Positions 51,501 through 58,810 of a stretch of DNA of 64,000 bases are shown one piece after another (within the stretch, counting starts at the first letter, position 1; each line of letters starts with the position of its first letter). Both the position numbers and the translations under genes were made by a program. The notes under the pieces were generated by a model. It was not told the DNA's origin. It did not search any database and worked only from the letters and a program-made list of their open reading frames with translations. The stretch comes from an uncultured Oscillibacter sp. (GTDB lineage: Bacteria > Bacillota > Clostridia > Oscillospirales > Oscillospiraceae): assembly GCA_910585245.1 (NCBI GenBank), contig CAJUCO010000010.1:3633-67632 (forward strand), read 5' to 3'.

Positions 51501-52097
51501 ATTGAGGAGTATGAGAGGGTGAATACCCGGTATACGTATCTGACGGACCAGCGGGACGATGTGGAGAGAGCCAAAGGGGAGCTGGAGAATATCATCGGCG
51601 GCATTACCGGAGAGATGACCCGGATTTTTGCCGAGCAATTCCAGCTTTTAAACGAGAGTTTCCAGGCCACTTTCCTGGAGATGTTCGGCGGCGGGCAGGC
51701 TCAGCTGGAGCTGGAGGATGCAGGCGACATCCTGAATTGCGGCATTGAAATCAAGGCGCAGCCGCCGGGGAAGACCCTTAAAACCATTTCCCTGCTCTCC
51801 GGCGGGGAGAAGGCCTTTGTGGCCATTGCTTTGTACTTTTCCATCTTGAAGGTTCACCCCACCCCTTTTTGCGTCATGGACGAGATCGAGGCGGCCCTGG
51901 ACGATGTGAACGTCACCCGCTACGCCCGGTATATGCGGGGCCTTGCGGGAAAGACCCAGTTTATCGTCATTACCCACCGCCGGGGCACCATGGAGGAGGC
52001 CGACGTGCTCTATGGCGTGACCATGCAGGAAAAGGGCGTGAGCAAAATGCTGACCATCAACCTGAACGACATGGCGAAAGAACTGGATATTCAATAA
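48537..52097 (+). CDS. smc: chromosome segregation protein SMC
   Basis: The protein has 1186 residues, the standard length for Firmicutes SMC. The Walker A motif GPNGSGKSN is at 31-39. Two long coiled coils flank a hinge around 500-660 (VHGPVAGLMKTKQQYTVAIE and GSMTGGSTSRNAGVLSR). The C-terminal head has the signature LLSGGEKAFVAIALYFSI and Walker B CVMDEIEAALDD. SMC holds and compacts the replicated origin region together with ScpA and ScpB. The start codon was set at GTG 48537 (MYLKALEIQGFKSFPDK), which has AGAGGTGG before it. It starts the housekeeping run smc to rsfS. Confidence 0.97.
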   Translation: MYLKALEIQGFKSFPDKTVLNFGEDITAIVGPNGSGKSNISDAIRWVMGEQSAKGLRGAKMEDVIFGGTEQRNQVGFAQVTLVLDNTERIFPSMEEAEVAVTRRYYRSGESEYYINRQSVRLKDVTELFLDTGLGREGYSIIGQGKIDEILSTRSSERREIFEEAAGISRFRHRKEEAERKLERTEENLVRINDKISELELQVEPLRDQAEKAKKYLVLRDELRILEISVWMENLEALKISARKLEMDFRSAEKERDEARAALDALYTEGERFSEEMRQKDMEAERVRGESGELDAQAKDHSAAIAVLESGIAHNQENIQRAQTELVESDSRAGGLAAQSAEEKDRAEELSIRLEKLNEDLNALLDQARTAAAQAGGQQSEVEALRGREAMAVAAAADARAKAAAIDAENRQLEERQNAVETEMAAAGEQLEQARTEAKANRRRLDDARDDAQAAANIIAGHSLRMEEREKKAAAATDRRMKLTMDAGALENRIRLLTEMEKDYEGFSKAVKLVCQNGLRGVHGPVAGLMKTKQQYTVAIEVALGAGLQNIVVDREEDAKAAIGFLKQRDGGRATFLPLTAIRGEELRPNGVEREFGFVGVASQLVSFDLRYQNIFQNLLGRTVIVEDLDCGITMARKYRNAFRIVTLDGQVINRGGSMTGGSTSRNAGVLSRAAELEKLHERAGGMRERLEAAKREEETLQRDLSAARYDLETAEGQRRQAEDAVLRLEGAKNHFDSLLKSLRESMENLTGELESLTGHLAENRRQREEAEQAIAGQEAQAAQYRQQAAQVLSGQSELLAQSNALTERITARKEELAALAAERDAALQRAADLRRLAAELTGNRERKEETLGSYQAAIEQARGEIVQRREAMEKLEERRRSCQERLTALNEEKLALEARRTAQNKASQEMNENLLNLERSASRLEQKLATSGMEEKQIIDRLWEHYELSHSDAQQQRVELESVPKATRRIGELKKGIAALGTPNIGAIEEYERVNTRYTYLTDQRDDVERAKGELENIIGGITGEMTRIFAEQFQLLNESFQATFLEMFGGGQAQLELEDAGDILNCGIEIKAQPPGKTLKTISLLSGGEKAFVAIALYFSILKVHPTPFCVMDEIEAALDDVNVTRYARYMRGLAGKTQFIVITHRRGTMEEADVLYGVTMQEKGVSKMLTINLNDMAKELDIQ

Positions 52098-52118
52098 AAA
52101 GAATGGGGAGAGTGAAAG

Positions 52119-52352
52119 ATGAAACGGTTTGTATTCGGTTTGTGGTTGTCGCTTTTGGGATTCCTGGGGACAATGACCTGTCTGGTTTGCGCGGTGGAAC
52201 ATAGTTGCAATTACAACGGCCTGAGCGGAATGTGGGGCGGATTTATGGAGACCCGCCTGACGATACCGATTTTTGTTTCCCTGCTGATTTTGGTTCGGGG
52301 GCTATTCTTGGCGGCGCGGGAGTCGCGGCGAGACGGCAAGGGAAGGGAGTAA
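52119..52352 (+). CDS. small two-helix membrane protein between smc and ftsY
   Basis: The protein has 77 residues with two predicted membrane helices, at about 5-27 and 47-66, and a basic C-terminal tail (RESRRDGKGRE). The ATG follows GGGGAG. It lies 21 bases after smc and 112 before ftsY. No homologue was recognised. Good ribosome site, full hydrophobic pattern and operon position argue that it is a real gene. It may help membrane targeting or be unrelated. Confidence 0.55.
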   Translation: MKRFVFGLWLSLLGFLGTMTCLVCAVEHSCNYNGLSGMWGGFMETRLTIPIFVSLLILVRGLFLAARESRRDGKGRE

Positions 52353-52464
52353 GGCACCGGGGGGAGACGGCCTGAAGGGCCTATACTTCTTTTTCTCTTT
52401 TGGACCATGTAATGAGGGTGCAATGCGCCAGCCATCTTCATGGCTGAATCAATAAGGAGGACCT

Positions 52465-53337
52465 ATGGGTTTCTTTGACAAGCTGAAAAAGATCACCACC
52501 AACTTGTTCACCACTTATACCGAGGCCGACGAGGCCTTCTTCGAGGAGCTGGAGGAGACGTTGATCCTCTCCGATTTTGGCATGGAAATCGCCGTGGAGA
52601 CGGTGGAAAAACTCCGGGAGAAGGTTCGCAAGGAGAAGCTCCGAAGCCAGGAGGAGGTCCGGACCGCCCTCCGGGAGATCATCGTGGAGGAACTGAACGT
52701 GGGTACCACGGAGGTGAACGTTTCCACTTCCCCCTGCGTCTTTCTCTTCATCGGGGTCAACGGTGTGGGAAAGACCACCTCCATCGGGAAGATGGCAAAT
52801 CTCCTGCGGTATGGCGGCAAGAAATGCCTTCTTTGCGCGGCGGACACCTTCCGGGCCGCCGCCGCCGACCAGCTGGAAATTTGGTCCCAGCGGGCCAAGG
52901 CGGATCTAATCCGCCAGCACGAGGGGGCGGACCCCGGCGCGGTGCTCTTTGACGCGCTCCAGGCCGCCAAGGCCCGGGGGGTGGACGTGGTGCTCTGCGA
53001 CACGGCGGGGCGGCTCCACAACAAGCAAAACCTCATGGCGGAGCTTAGCAAGCTCTCCAAAATCATTGACCGGGAGTGCCCCGGCGCGGCCCGGGAGACC
53101 CTGCTGGTCTTAGACGCCACCACGGGCCAAAACGGCCTGGTGCAGGCCAAGACCTTCAAAGAGGCGGCAGGGCTGACGGGAATCATCCTCACCAAGCTGG
53201 ACGGCACCGCCAAGGGCGGCATCGCCGTGGCGATTGCAAAAGAGCTGGGGGTGCCGGTGAAATTTGCGGGAGTGGGAGAGGGCATCGACGATCTCCGGCC
53301 CTTCGATTCCGAGGAGTACGCCGAGGCGATTATTTAA
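52465..53337 (+). CDS. ftsY: signal recognition particle receptor FtsY
   Basis: The protein has 290 residues, the NG domain only; the acidic N-terminal A domain of E. coli FtsY is absent, as is common in Firmicutes. The four-helix N domain spans 1-85. The GTPase has GVNGVGKTTS near 95, ADTFRAAAADQL, DTAGRLHN near 180 and TKLDGTAKGG near 240. It docks the SRP-ribosome complex at the membrane for co-translational insertion. ATG at 52465 follows AAGGAGG. Confidence 0.96.
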   Translation: MGFFDKLKKITTNLFTTYTEADEAFFEELEETLILSDFGMEIAVETVEKLREKVRKEKLRSQEEVRTALREIIVEELNVGTTEVNVSTSPCVFLFIGVNGVGKTTSIGKMANLLRYGGKKCLLCAADTFRAAAADQLEIWSQRAKADLIRQHEGADPGAVLFDALQAAKARGVDVVLCDTAGRLHNKQNLMAELSKLSKIIDRECPGAARETLLVLDATTGQNGLVQAKTFKEAAGLTGIILTKLDGTAKGGIAVAIAKELGVPVKFAGVGEGIDDLRPFDSEEYAEAII

Positions 53338-53382
53338 AGAGGGGACTACGCCCCCCTGGATATGATTGGAGGAGGAATTGAC

Positions 53383-54105
53383 TTGACCAGAGAAGACGGC
53401 CGGGCGTTTCATGAACTGCGGCCTGTGAAGATCACCACGGATTTTGTCAAATTTGCCGAGGGAAGCTGTTTGATTCAATGTGGAGACACCATGGTCCTCT
53501 GCTGTGCCAGCGTGGAGGACCGAACGCCCCCTCACGTCCCCTATGGCGAGGGCTGGGTGACGGCGGAATACTCCATGCTGCCCCGGGCCAACCGGGAGCG
53601 GAGCCGCCGGGACGTGGCCAAATTAAAGCTCTCGCCCCGGAGCGCCGAGATTCAGCGCTTAGTCGGCCGGTCTCTCCGCTCCGCCGTGGATATGAAGCGC
53701 CTGGGGGAGCGGACCATTACCGTTGATTGCGACGTGCTCCAGGGTGACGGCGGAACCCGGACCGCCTCCGTCACCGGGGGATTCGTGGCGCTGGCCCTGG
53801 CCTGCCGGAAGCTGGTGGAGGACGGGGATCTGGCCTCCAGTCCCATCCTGCACGCTGTCACCGGCGTCTCTGCCGGCATTGTGGAGGACACGCCCCTGCT
53901 GGATCTCCGCTACAGCGAGGACAGCCGGGCCCAGGTGGATTTGAATTGCGTCATGAACGAGCTGGGGGAGCTGATTGAGCTCCAGGGCACCGGAGAGGGG
54001 CGGGCTTTCAGTCTCACGGAGCAACAAGAGCTGGTGCGGCTTTGCGCCAAGGGCTGCAAGGAGCTGCTGGCGGTACAGAAAGAAGCCTTAGGAGGGAAGT
54101 TTTAA
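53383..54105 (+). CDS. rph: ribonuclease PH
   Basis: The protein has 240 residues, the usual size. The start was set at TTG 53383, giving MTREDGRAFHELRPVKITTD, the family's expected N-terminus, 7 bases after GGAGGAGG; an ATG at 53362 would add odd residues. Core motifs are RREDVAKLKLSPRSAEIQRL-like (here SRRDVAKLKLSPRSAEIQRL) and VDCDVLQGDGGTRTASVTGG. It trims tRNA 3' ends using phosphate. It overlaps the next gene by one base (TAATG). Confidence 0.95.
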   Translation: MTREDGRAFHELRPVKITTDFVKFAEGSCLIQCGDTMVLCCASVEDRTPPHVPYGEGWVTAEYSMLPRANRERSRRDVAKLKLSPRSAEIQRLVGRSLRSAVDMKRLGERTITVDCDVLQGDGGTRTASVTGGFVALALACRKLVEDGDLASSPILHAVTGVSAGIVEDTPLLDLRYSEDSRAQVDLNCVMNELGELIELQGTGEGRAFSLTEQQELVRLCAKGCKELLAVQKEALGGKF

Positions 54106-54701
54106 TGGCGGATAGATTTGTGCTGGCCACCCATAACCCGGGGAAGCTGGCGGAGATGAAGGCGATTTTGTCCAACCTGGGGGTGGAGGTCCTCAGCCCT
54201 GGGGAGGCGGGAGTCGAGGTGGATGTGGAGGAGACCGGGGCCACGTTTTGTGAAAATGCCATGCTCAAAGCCAAGGCGGTTTGCGCCGCGTCGGGGCTGC
54301 CTGCCATTGCCGACGACTCCGGCCTCTGCGTGAACGCCTTGAACGGTGGTCCCGGGGTCTACTCCGCCCGTTACGGCGGGGAGGGCCTGGATGACCGGAA
54401 GCGGTGCCTGCTTCTGCTGCAAAGCCTCCGGGGGCAGACCACCCGGGCGGCCCACTTCGCCTGTGCCGTGGCCTGCGCGTTTCCCAATGGGGACACCCTG
54501 GAGGCGGAGGGCCGCTGTGACGGGGCCATTGCCTTTGCCCCTCTGGGAGAGGGCGGGTTTGGCTATGACCCGGTGTTTCTGATTCCGGAGAAGGGGAAGA
54601 CCTTCGGCCAGCTGACGGCGGAGGAAAAAAGCGCCATCTCCCACCGGGGAAAGGCTCTGGCGGCTTTCGCGGAGAAACTGGGAACGTATCTTAAGAAGTA
54701 A
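54105..54701 (+). CDS. rdgB: XTP/dITP diphosphatase (RdgB/HAM1 family)
   Basis: The protein has 198 residues. The N-terminus VLATHNPGKLAEMKAIL, then ETGATFCENAMLKAKA, the GLPAIADDSGLCVNALNGGPGVYSARY-type active-site stretch around 65-90 and GEGGFGYDPVFL near 145 are all diagnostic. It removes deaminated purine nucleotides to prevent their entry into DNA and RNA. The start overlaps the RNase PH stop by one base and is served by AGGAGG. Confidence 0.96.
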   Translation: MADRFVLATHNPGKLAEMKAILSNLGVEVLSPGEAGVEVDVEETGATFCENAMLKAKAVCAASGLPAIADDSGLCVNALNGGPGVYSARYGGEGLDDRKRCLLLLQSLRGQTTRAAHFACAVACAFPNGDTLEAEGRCDGAIAFAPLGEGGFGYDPVFLIPEKGKTFGQLTAEEKSAISHRGKALAAFAEKLGTYLKK

Positions 54702-54724
54702 ACGTCTGAAAAGGAGAAGGTGTC

Positions 54725-55069
54725 ATGTTCCGCTACAGCGAAGAAGACGGCGCCTATCTGGCGAAACGGAATGGAATCGAGTTTGTCTGCGAGGAGCCCT
54801 CCGGCGAGCTGGAGAAGCTGGCAAGGGAGCTGGCGGATTGCTATGAGGACCGTCTGCCTGAGATTGCCGCCTATATTCTGCCCGGACTGGAGGGGCTGTT
54901 TGGGGGCCTGACGGCGGAAGAACTGGCCTCTGCCCTGGGAACGCCTCAGATCGACCTGGACGCCAGCGTGATCACCTACTTGGAGCAGACGCTGGATGAG
55001 AGCCATATCTTTGTATTGGAATTTGACGGGGCTCTGGAGATATTTTTGGAGTTCACCATGGATGGTTGA
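54725..55069 (+). CDS. conserved hypothetical acidic protein
   Basis: The protein has 114 residues, strongly acidic, soluble. It reads MFRYSEEDGAYLAKRNGIEF, then a helical middle and a C-terminal strand pair (SHIFVLEFDGALEIFLEFTMDG). ATG at 54725 follows AAGGAGAAGG. It is set between rdgB and the yhbY-type gene, 23 and 32 bases away, so it is surely co-transcribed. I do not recognise its family. Confidence 0.65.
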   Translation: MFRYSEEDGAYLAKRNGIEFVCEEPSGELEKLARELADCYEDRLPEIAAYILPGLEGLFGGLTAEELASALGTPQIDLDASVITYLEQTLDESHIFVLEFDGALEIFLEFTMDG

Positions 55070-55101
55070 AGATCTAAATTTCGAAAAGAAAGGTTGCGCG
55101 T

Positions 55102-55428
55102 ATGGATTTGACAAGCAAGCAGCGGGCCCAGCTGCGGGGGCTGGCAAACGGCATCGACACCATCCTCCAAATAGGCAAGGATGGCATCGGAGAAAATCTC
55201 ATCAAACAGGCGGACGACGCTCTGGAGGCCCGGGAGCTCATCAAGGGCAAGGTGCTGGAAAACAACCTGGAGTACGACGCCCGAAGGGCGGCGGAGGAGT
55301 TGGCCAAGGCCACCCGCAGCGAGGTGGTTCAGGTGATCGGCACCAAGTTTGTTTTGTACCGGGAAACCCACTCCAAACCCAAGGAGAAACGCATCCAGCT
55401 GGTGCGGGAGCGAAAGAGACAAGCTTAA
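55102..55428 (+). CDS. YhbY-family (CRM domain) RNA-binding protein
   Basis: The protein has 108 residues. It follows the CRM domain pattern: LTSKQRAQLRGLANGIDTIL, QIGKDGIGENLIKQADDALE, ARELIKGKVLENN, and VVQVIGTKFVLYRETHS. The usual GxxG loop is in IGKDGIGE. Members associate with the 50S ribosomal precursor. It precedes nadD/yqeK, an arrangement common in Firmicutes. Confidence 0.93.
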   Translation: MDLTSKQRAQLRGLANGIDTILQIGKDGIGENLIKQADDALEARELIKGKVLENNLEYDARRAAEELAKATRSEVVQVIGTKFVLYRETHSKPKEKRIQLVRERKRQA

Positions 55429-55453
55429 TCCTGTGTGCAAGGGGGCTTCGACG

Positions 55454-56650
55454 TTGAAGACCGGCGTATATGGCGGCGCGTTTAATCCGCCGCATCTGGG
55501 ACATATTACCGCGGCCCGGGCGGTATTCGAGCTTTTGAAACTGGATAAACTTTTGGTGATTCCTACAGGGCATCCCCCTCATAAGACGCTTCCCTCAGGA
55601 AGCCCCACGCCGGACCAGCGGCTGGAGATGGCCCGCCTTGCGGCGGAGCAGACCGGACTGGGAGACCGGGTGGAGGTGCTGGACATGGAGATCCGGCGGG
55701 AGGGGAGCAGCTATACCGCCGACACGTTGCGTGCGCTTCATGAGCGCAATCCGGGAGACGAGCTGTGGCTGCTGATGGGGGCGGATATGTTTCTCACCCT
55801 CCAGACCTGGCGGGAGCCGGAGTGCATCCTCTCCCTGGCGGGCATCGCCGCCTTCGGGCGGAGCGAGGCGGACACGGAGGAGTTGTTTTCCGTTCAGCGG
55901 GACTATCTCTACCGGACATATCCTCAGGCCCGGATTTTCACCCTCAGCGTTCCCGGCGTGGTGGACGTCAGCTCCACAGAATTGCGAGAGCGGCTGGAAA
56001 GGGGCGAGGGAAGCGCCCTGCTGGCTCCGGCGGTATATGGCTACATTCTCCGGGAGAAGCTGTACGGCACGGCGGCGGACTTGAAAAATCTGCCTCTGGA
56101 GCAGCTCCGGCCCATAGCTCTGAGCTGCCTGGACCACCGGCGCATTCCCCATGTCCTGGGGACGGAGCAGGAGGCCATTCATCTGGCGGAGCGCTGGGGG
56201 GCGGACGTGGACAAGGCCCGGCGGGCCGCCCTGCTCCACGATTGCACAAAAAAGTTGAATCTTTCGGAGCAGTTGGCCTTGGCGGAGCGGTTTCAAATCC
56301 CCTTGGACGAGATGGAGCGGCGGGAGATCAAGCTCCTCCACGCCAAAACCGGCGCGGGCATCGCGGAGGCGGTCTTTGGCACGGATGAGGAGATCACCGG
56401 GGCCATCCGCTGGCACACCACCGGCCGGGGGGACATGACACTGCTGGAAAAGGTGATTTACCTGGCGGATTACATCGAGCCCAACCGGGATTTTCCCGGC
56501 GTGACGGACCTTCGGCGGAAGTGCTACGAGGATCTGGACGCGGCGTTGCTGCTGGGACTGGAGATGACGGTCCGGGAGATGGAGGCCCGAAAGGCCCCCA
56601 TTCATCCCAAAACCCTGGAAGCCAGGGACGCGCTGAAAGGACAGAGATAA
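55454..56650 (+). CDS. nadD: fused nicotinate-nucleotide adenylyltransferase and YqeK-type HD hydrolase
   Basis: The protein has 398 residues and two enzymes in one chain. The N-terminal half (1-195) is NadD: YGGAFNPPHLGHITAAR, the GADMFLTLQTWREPE block and VDVSSTELRERL. It makes nicotinate adenine dinucleotide. The C-terminal half (about 205-395) is an HD-domain protein of the YqeK type: HRIPHVLGTEQEAIHLAERW, ALLHDCTKKL, HAKTGAGIAEAVFG and VIYLADYIEPNRDFPGV. YqeK enzymes split diadenosine tetraphosphate. In most Firmicutes these are two adjacent genes. The start is TTG 55454 after AAGGGGG. Confidence 0.93.
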   Translation: MKTGVYGGAFNPPHLGHITAARAVFELLKLDKLLVIPTGHPPHKTLPSGSPTPDQRLEMARLAAEQTGLGDRVEVLDMEIRREGSSYTADTLRALHERNPGDELWLLMGADMFLTLQTWREPECILSLAGIAAFGRSEADTEELFSVQRDYLYRTYPQARIFTLSVPGVVDVSSTELRERLERGEGSALLAPAVYGYILREKLYGTAADLKNLPLEQLRPIALSCLDHRRIPHVLGTEQEAIHLAERWGADVDKARRAALLHDCTKKLNLSEQLALAERFQIPLDEMERREIKLLHAKTGAGIAEAVFGTDEEITGAIRWHTTGRGDMTLLEKVIYLADYIEPNRDFPGVTDLRRKCYEDLDAALLLGLEMTVREMEARKAPIHPKTLEARDALKGQR

Positions 56651-56654
56651 GGAC

Positions 56655-58271
56655 ATGAGCAATGTTGGAAAGCGTCTGGCGGGCGGCGAGAAAAAACCAA
56701 AGCCTCCCCGGAAGGGGAAGCTGACCCGCCAGCAGATCATTTTGATTGTGGTGGTGGTGGCGCTGGCCGTCGCGCTGGCGGTGACGCTGGCTTTTCGAAG
56801 CCTTTTCGTCCGGCCGGATTTGCCCACGCGAAATGACTCTAAAAATACTGTGGACACAGACGGGGACGGCCAGCCGGACGGGCCGGAGCCCATCGATTAC
56901 GGCGACGGTATCCGGCCAAGAGGCGGCGACGGAGAGCGCAAGAGCAAGGACTACTGGACCATCCTCATTCTGGGGCTGGATACTGGCGGGGGAGGCCACA
57001 CGGATACCATATTGTTGGCCAGCTATGACGTGACCAACCAAAAAGCCACCGTGATGTCCATTCCCCGGGACACCATGGTCAACGTTCCCTGGGACGTGAA
57101 AAAGATCAACTCCGTATACCTCCACTATGGCGGCGGGGAAAAGGGCATCCAGCACCTTTATAAAGAGATTGCCCAGCTGGTGGGATTCGAGCCGGACTTC
57201 CAGGTGGTTGTGGAGTGGGACGCCGTGGGCAAGCTGGTGGACGCCATTGGCGGCGTATACTTTGACGTGCCCTATGAGATGGACTATCACGACCCCTATC
57301 AGGACTTGGTGATCCGTCAGGCCAAGGGCTACCGCCTCCTCAGCGGGGACGACGCCATGCAGGTTATCCGCTGGCGGAAAAACGACAAAACCAGTCCCTA
57401 TGGCTATCATACCGGCATCGGCGACGACGGGCGGATGCAGCTCCAGCAGGACTTTCTCAAGGAAGTCATCCGGCAAATGCTGACCATTCAAAACACCGGC
57501 AACATTATGAAAATTGCCAAGGTCTTCGACGAGTGCGTGGAAACGGACCTGAGCTACCAGAACATTTTCTGGTTTGGAAAGCAGGCCATTGTGGGCGGAT
57601 TGAAAATAGAGGATGTGGAGATGCTCACCATGCCCTGGAAGGGGGCCTCTGCCTGGAGTCCCACAGTGGGTAATATGCAGGCCTATGTGGTGCCCATTGC
57701 GGGCCAGCTGCTGGATGTTGTAAACAACAAGCTCAGTCCCTTTGTGGAGACCTTCACCCGGCGGGACCTGGACATTATGTCCGTCAACGCGGACGGGTCC
57801 ATCAGCTCTTCCACCGGCTATGTGGAGGACAAACGGGCGGCTTTGCCGCCTCCCAAGGACGAGCCGGAGGAAGAGGAGCCCGTCGTGGACGAAAACGGCA
57901 ATCCCATCGACCCGGAGACTGGAGAGCCTATTGTCATAGATCCGGAGACCGGGGAACCCATTACCGCTGTGGACCCGGAGACCGGAGAGCCGCTGCCCGC
58001 CGGGCCGCCGGACACGGCAACCGGCTCCGGTGAAAGCGGCGGCGGAGGCACAAACGTACCCGCTCAGCCCGAGGGAACGACACCCGTCAGCCCGCCGAAT
58101 GGCGGTACTCCGGCGCCTCCTGCCCTGGAGACGCCCAATACCACGCCGGACCCCACCCCGAAAGACCCGGAGACCCCAACCCCAGCGGAACCCGCTCCGG
58201 AGGTTCCCACAGATCCTCAGCTCCCGGCGGACCCCGGCTTCACCCTGATCGGCCCGGACCCCACCGTGTAA
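56655..58271 (+). CDS. LytR-CpsA-Psr (LCP) family protein with acidic repetitive tail
   Basis: The protein has 538 residues: basic N-terminus, one membrane helix (about 26-48), then the LCP catalytic domain (about 100-250) with LILGLDTGGGGHTDTILLAS, MSIPRDTMVNV and the conserved arginine motif QVIRWRKND near 240. LCP proteins attach teichoic acids or capsular polymers to peptidoglycan. After about residue 385 the chain becomes low-complexity: three copies of DPETGEP, then proline-threonine-rich sequence to the end. It starts four bases after the nadD/yqeK stop. Confidence 0.93.
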   Translation: MSNVGKRLAGGEKKPKPPRKGKLTRQQIILIVVVVALAVALAVTLAFRSLFVRPDLPTRNDSKNTVDTDGDGQPDGPEPIDYGDGIRPRGGDGERKSKDYWTILILGLDTGGGGHTDTILLASYDVTNQKATVMSIPRDTMVNVPWDVKKINSVYLHYGGGEKGIQHLYKEIAQLVGFEPDFQVVVEWDAVGKLVDAIGGVYFDVPYEMDYHDPYQDLVIRQAKGYRLLSGDDAMQVIRWRKNDKTSPYGYHTGIGDDGRMQLQQDFLKEVIRQMLTIQNTGNIMKIAKVFDECVETDLSYQNIFWFGKQAIVGGLKIEDVEMLTMPWKGASAWSPTVGNMQAYVVPIAGQLLDVVNNKLSPFVETFTRRDLDIMSVNADGSISSSTGYVEDKRAALPPPKDEPEEEEPVVDENGNPIDPETGEPIVIDPETGEPITAVDPETGEPLPAGPPDTATGSGESGGGGTNVPAQPEGTTPVSPPNGGTPAPPALETPNTTPDPTPKDPETPTPAEPAPEVPTDPQLPADPGFTLIGPDPTV

Positions 58272-58310
58272 ACCCATCATCACATATTTTCAGGAAAGAG
58301 AGGAATGTCT

Positions 58311-58673
58311 ATGACACCGAAAGAGCTGGCCATCATTGCCGCCAAGGCCCTGGATGAAAAAAAGGGTAAGGAGATCAGCGCCATCGAAATCACGGACCTG
58401 ACCACCTTGGCGGACTATTTTGTCATTGCCACCGGCGGGTCCAACACCCAAATCAACGCCCTTTGCGACGCGGTGGAAAAGGCCATGAAGGAACAGACGG
58501 GAGAAGCCCCCCTTCACCGGGAGGGGCATCGGGATGGCACCTGGGTGCTGCTGGATTACGGCTGTGTGGCGGTCCACGTGTTCTCACAGGAGGCGAGAGA
58601 GTTCTATGACCTGGAGCGCCTGTGGTCCGACGGCAAGCCCCTGGACCTTAGCGGTGTGTTGACGAGGGACTGA
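58311..58673 (+). CDS. rsfS: ribosome silencing factor RsfS
   Basis: The protein has 120 residues. Diagnostic stretches are LADYFVIATGGSNTQINALCD and GTWVLLDYGCVAVHVFSQEA followed by REFYDLERLW. RsfS binds ribosomal protein L14 and blocks subunit joining in starvation. Two ATGs compete (58305 and 58311); the second has better spacing from GAGAGG. It is the last gene of the housekeeping run, ended by a strong terminator. Confidence 0.95.
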   Translation: MTPKELAIIAAKALDEKKGKEISAIEITDLTTLADYFVIATGGSNTQINALCDAVEKAMKEQTGEAPLHREGHRDGTWVLLDYGCVAVHVFSQEAREFYDLERLWSDGKPLDLSGVLTRD

Positions 58674-58690
58674 GAGGCGAAAAGAGTAGA

Positions 58691-58725
58691 AAACGGGAGA
58701 GAGGCATAGCCTCTCTCCCGTTTTA
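58691..58725 (+). terminator. terminator after rsfS
   Basis: AAAACGGGAGAGAGG (58691-58705) and CCTCTCTCCCGTTTT (58711-58725) form a 15-bp perfect stem ending in TTTT. Confidence 0.9.
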
Positions 58726-58805
58726 GCTTGTCAAAAAAGTGCTATTTAAAATGGAGCGAAAGGAAAAGAGCTACGAGAGAAACCCATCAGGGGTTTCTCC
58801 CGTTT
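58726..58805 (+). repeat. terminator-linked dispersed repeat, copy 2
   Basis: It begins AGCTTGTCAAAAAAG immediately after the rsfS terminator and shares the same core (GGAAAAGAGCTACGAGAG and the GAAACCC...GGGTTTC hairpin) with copies at 45261 and 63929. It has lost the right half seen in copy 1. Read leftward, its hairpin can also end the histidine kinase transcript. Confidence 0.8.
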
Positions 58806-58810
58806 CTTTT

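Noticed and set aside
57880..58000. Short tandem DNA repeats resembling a CRISPR or VNTR
   Set aside because: They encode DPETGEP in the LCP protein tail; there are no regular spacers.
56394..58283. A 629-codon reverse-strand open frame over nadD/yqeK and the LCP gene
   Set aside because: Shadow of two well-supported genes; no domain of its own.
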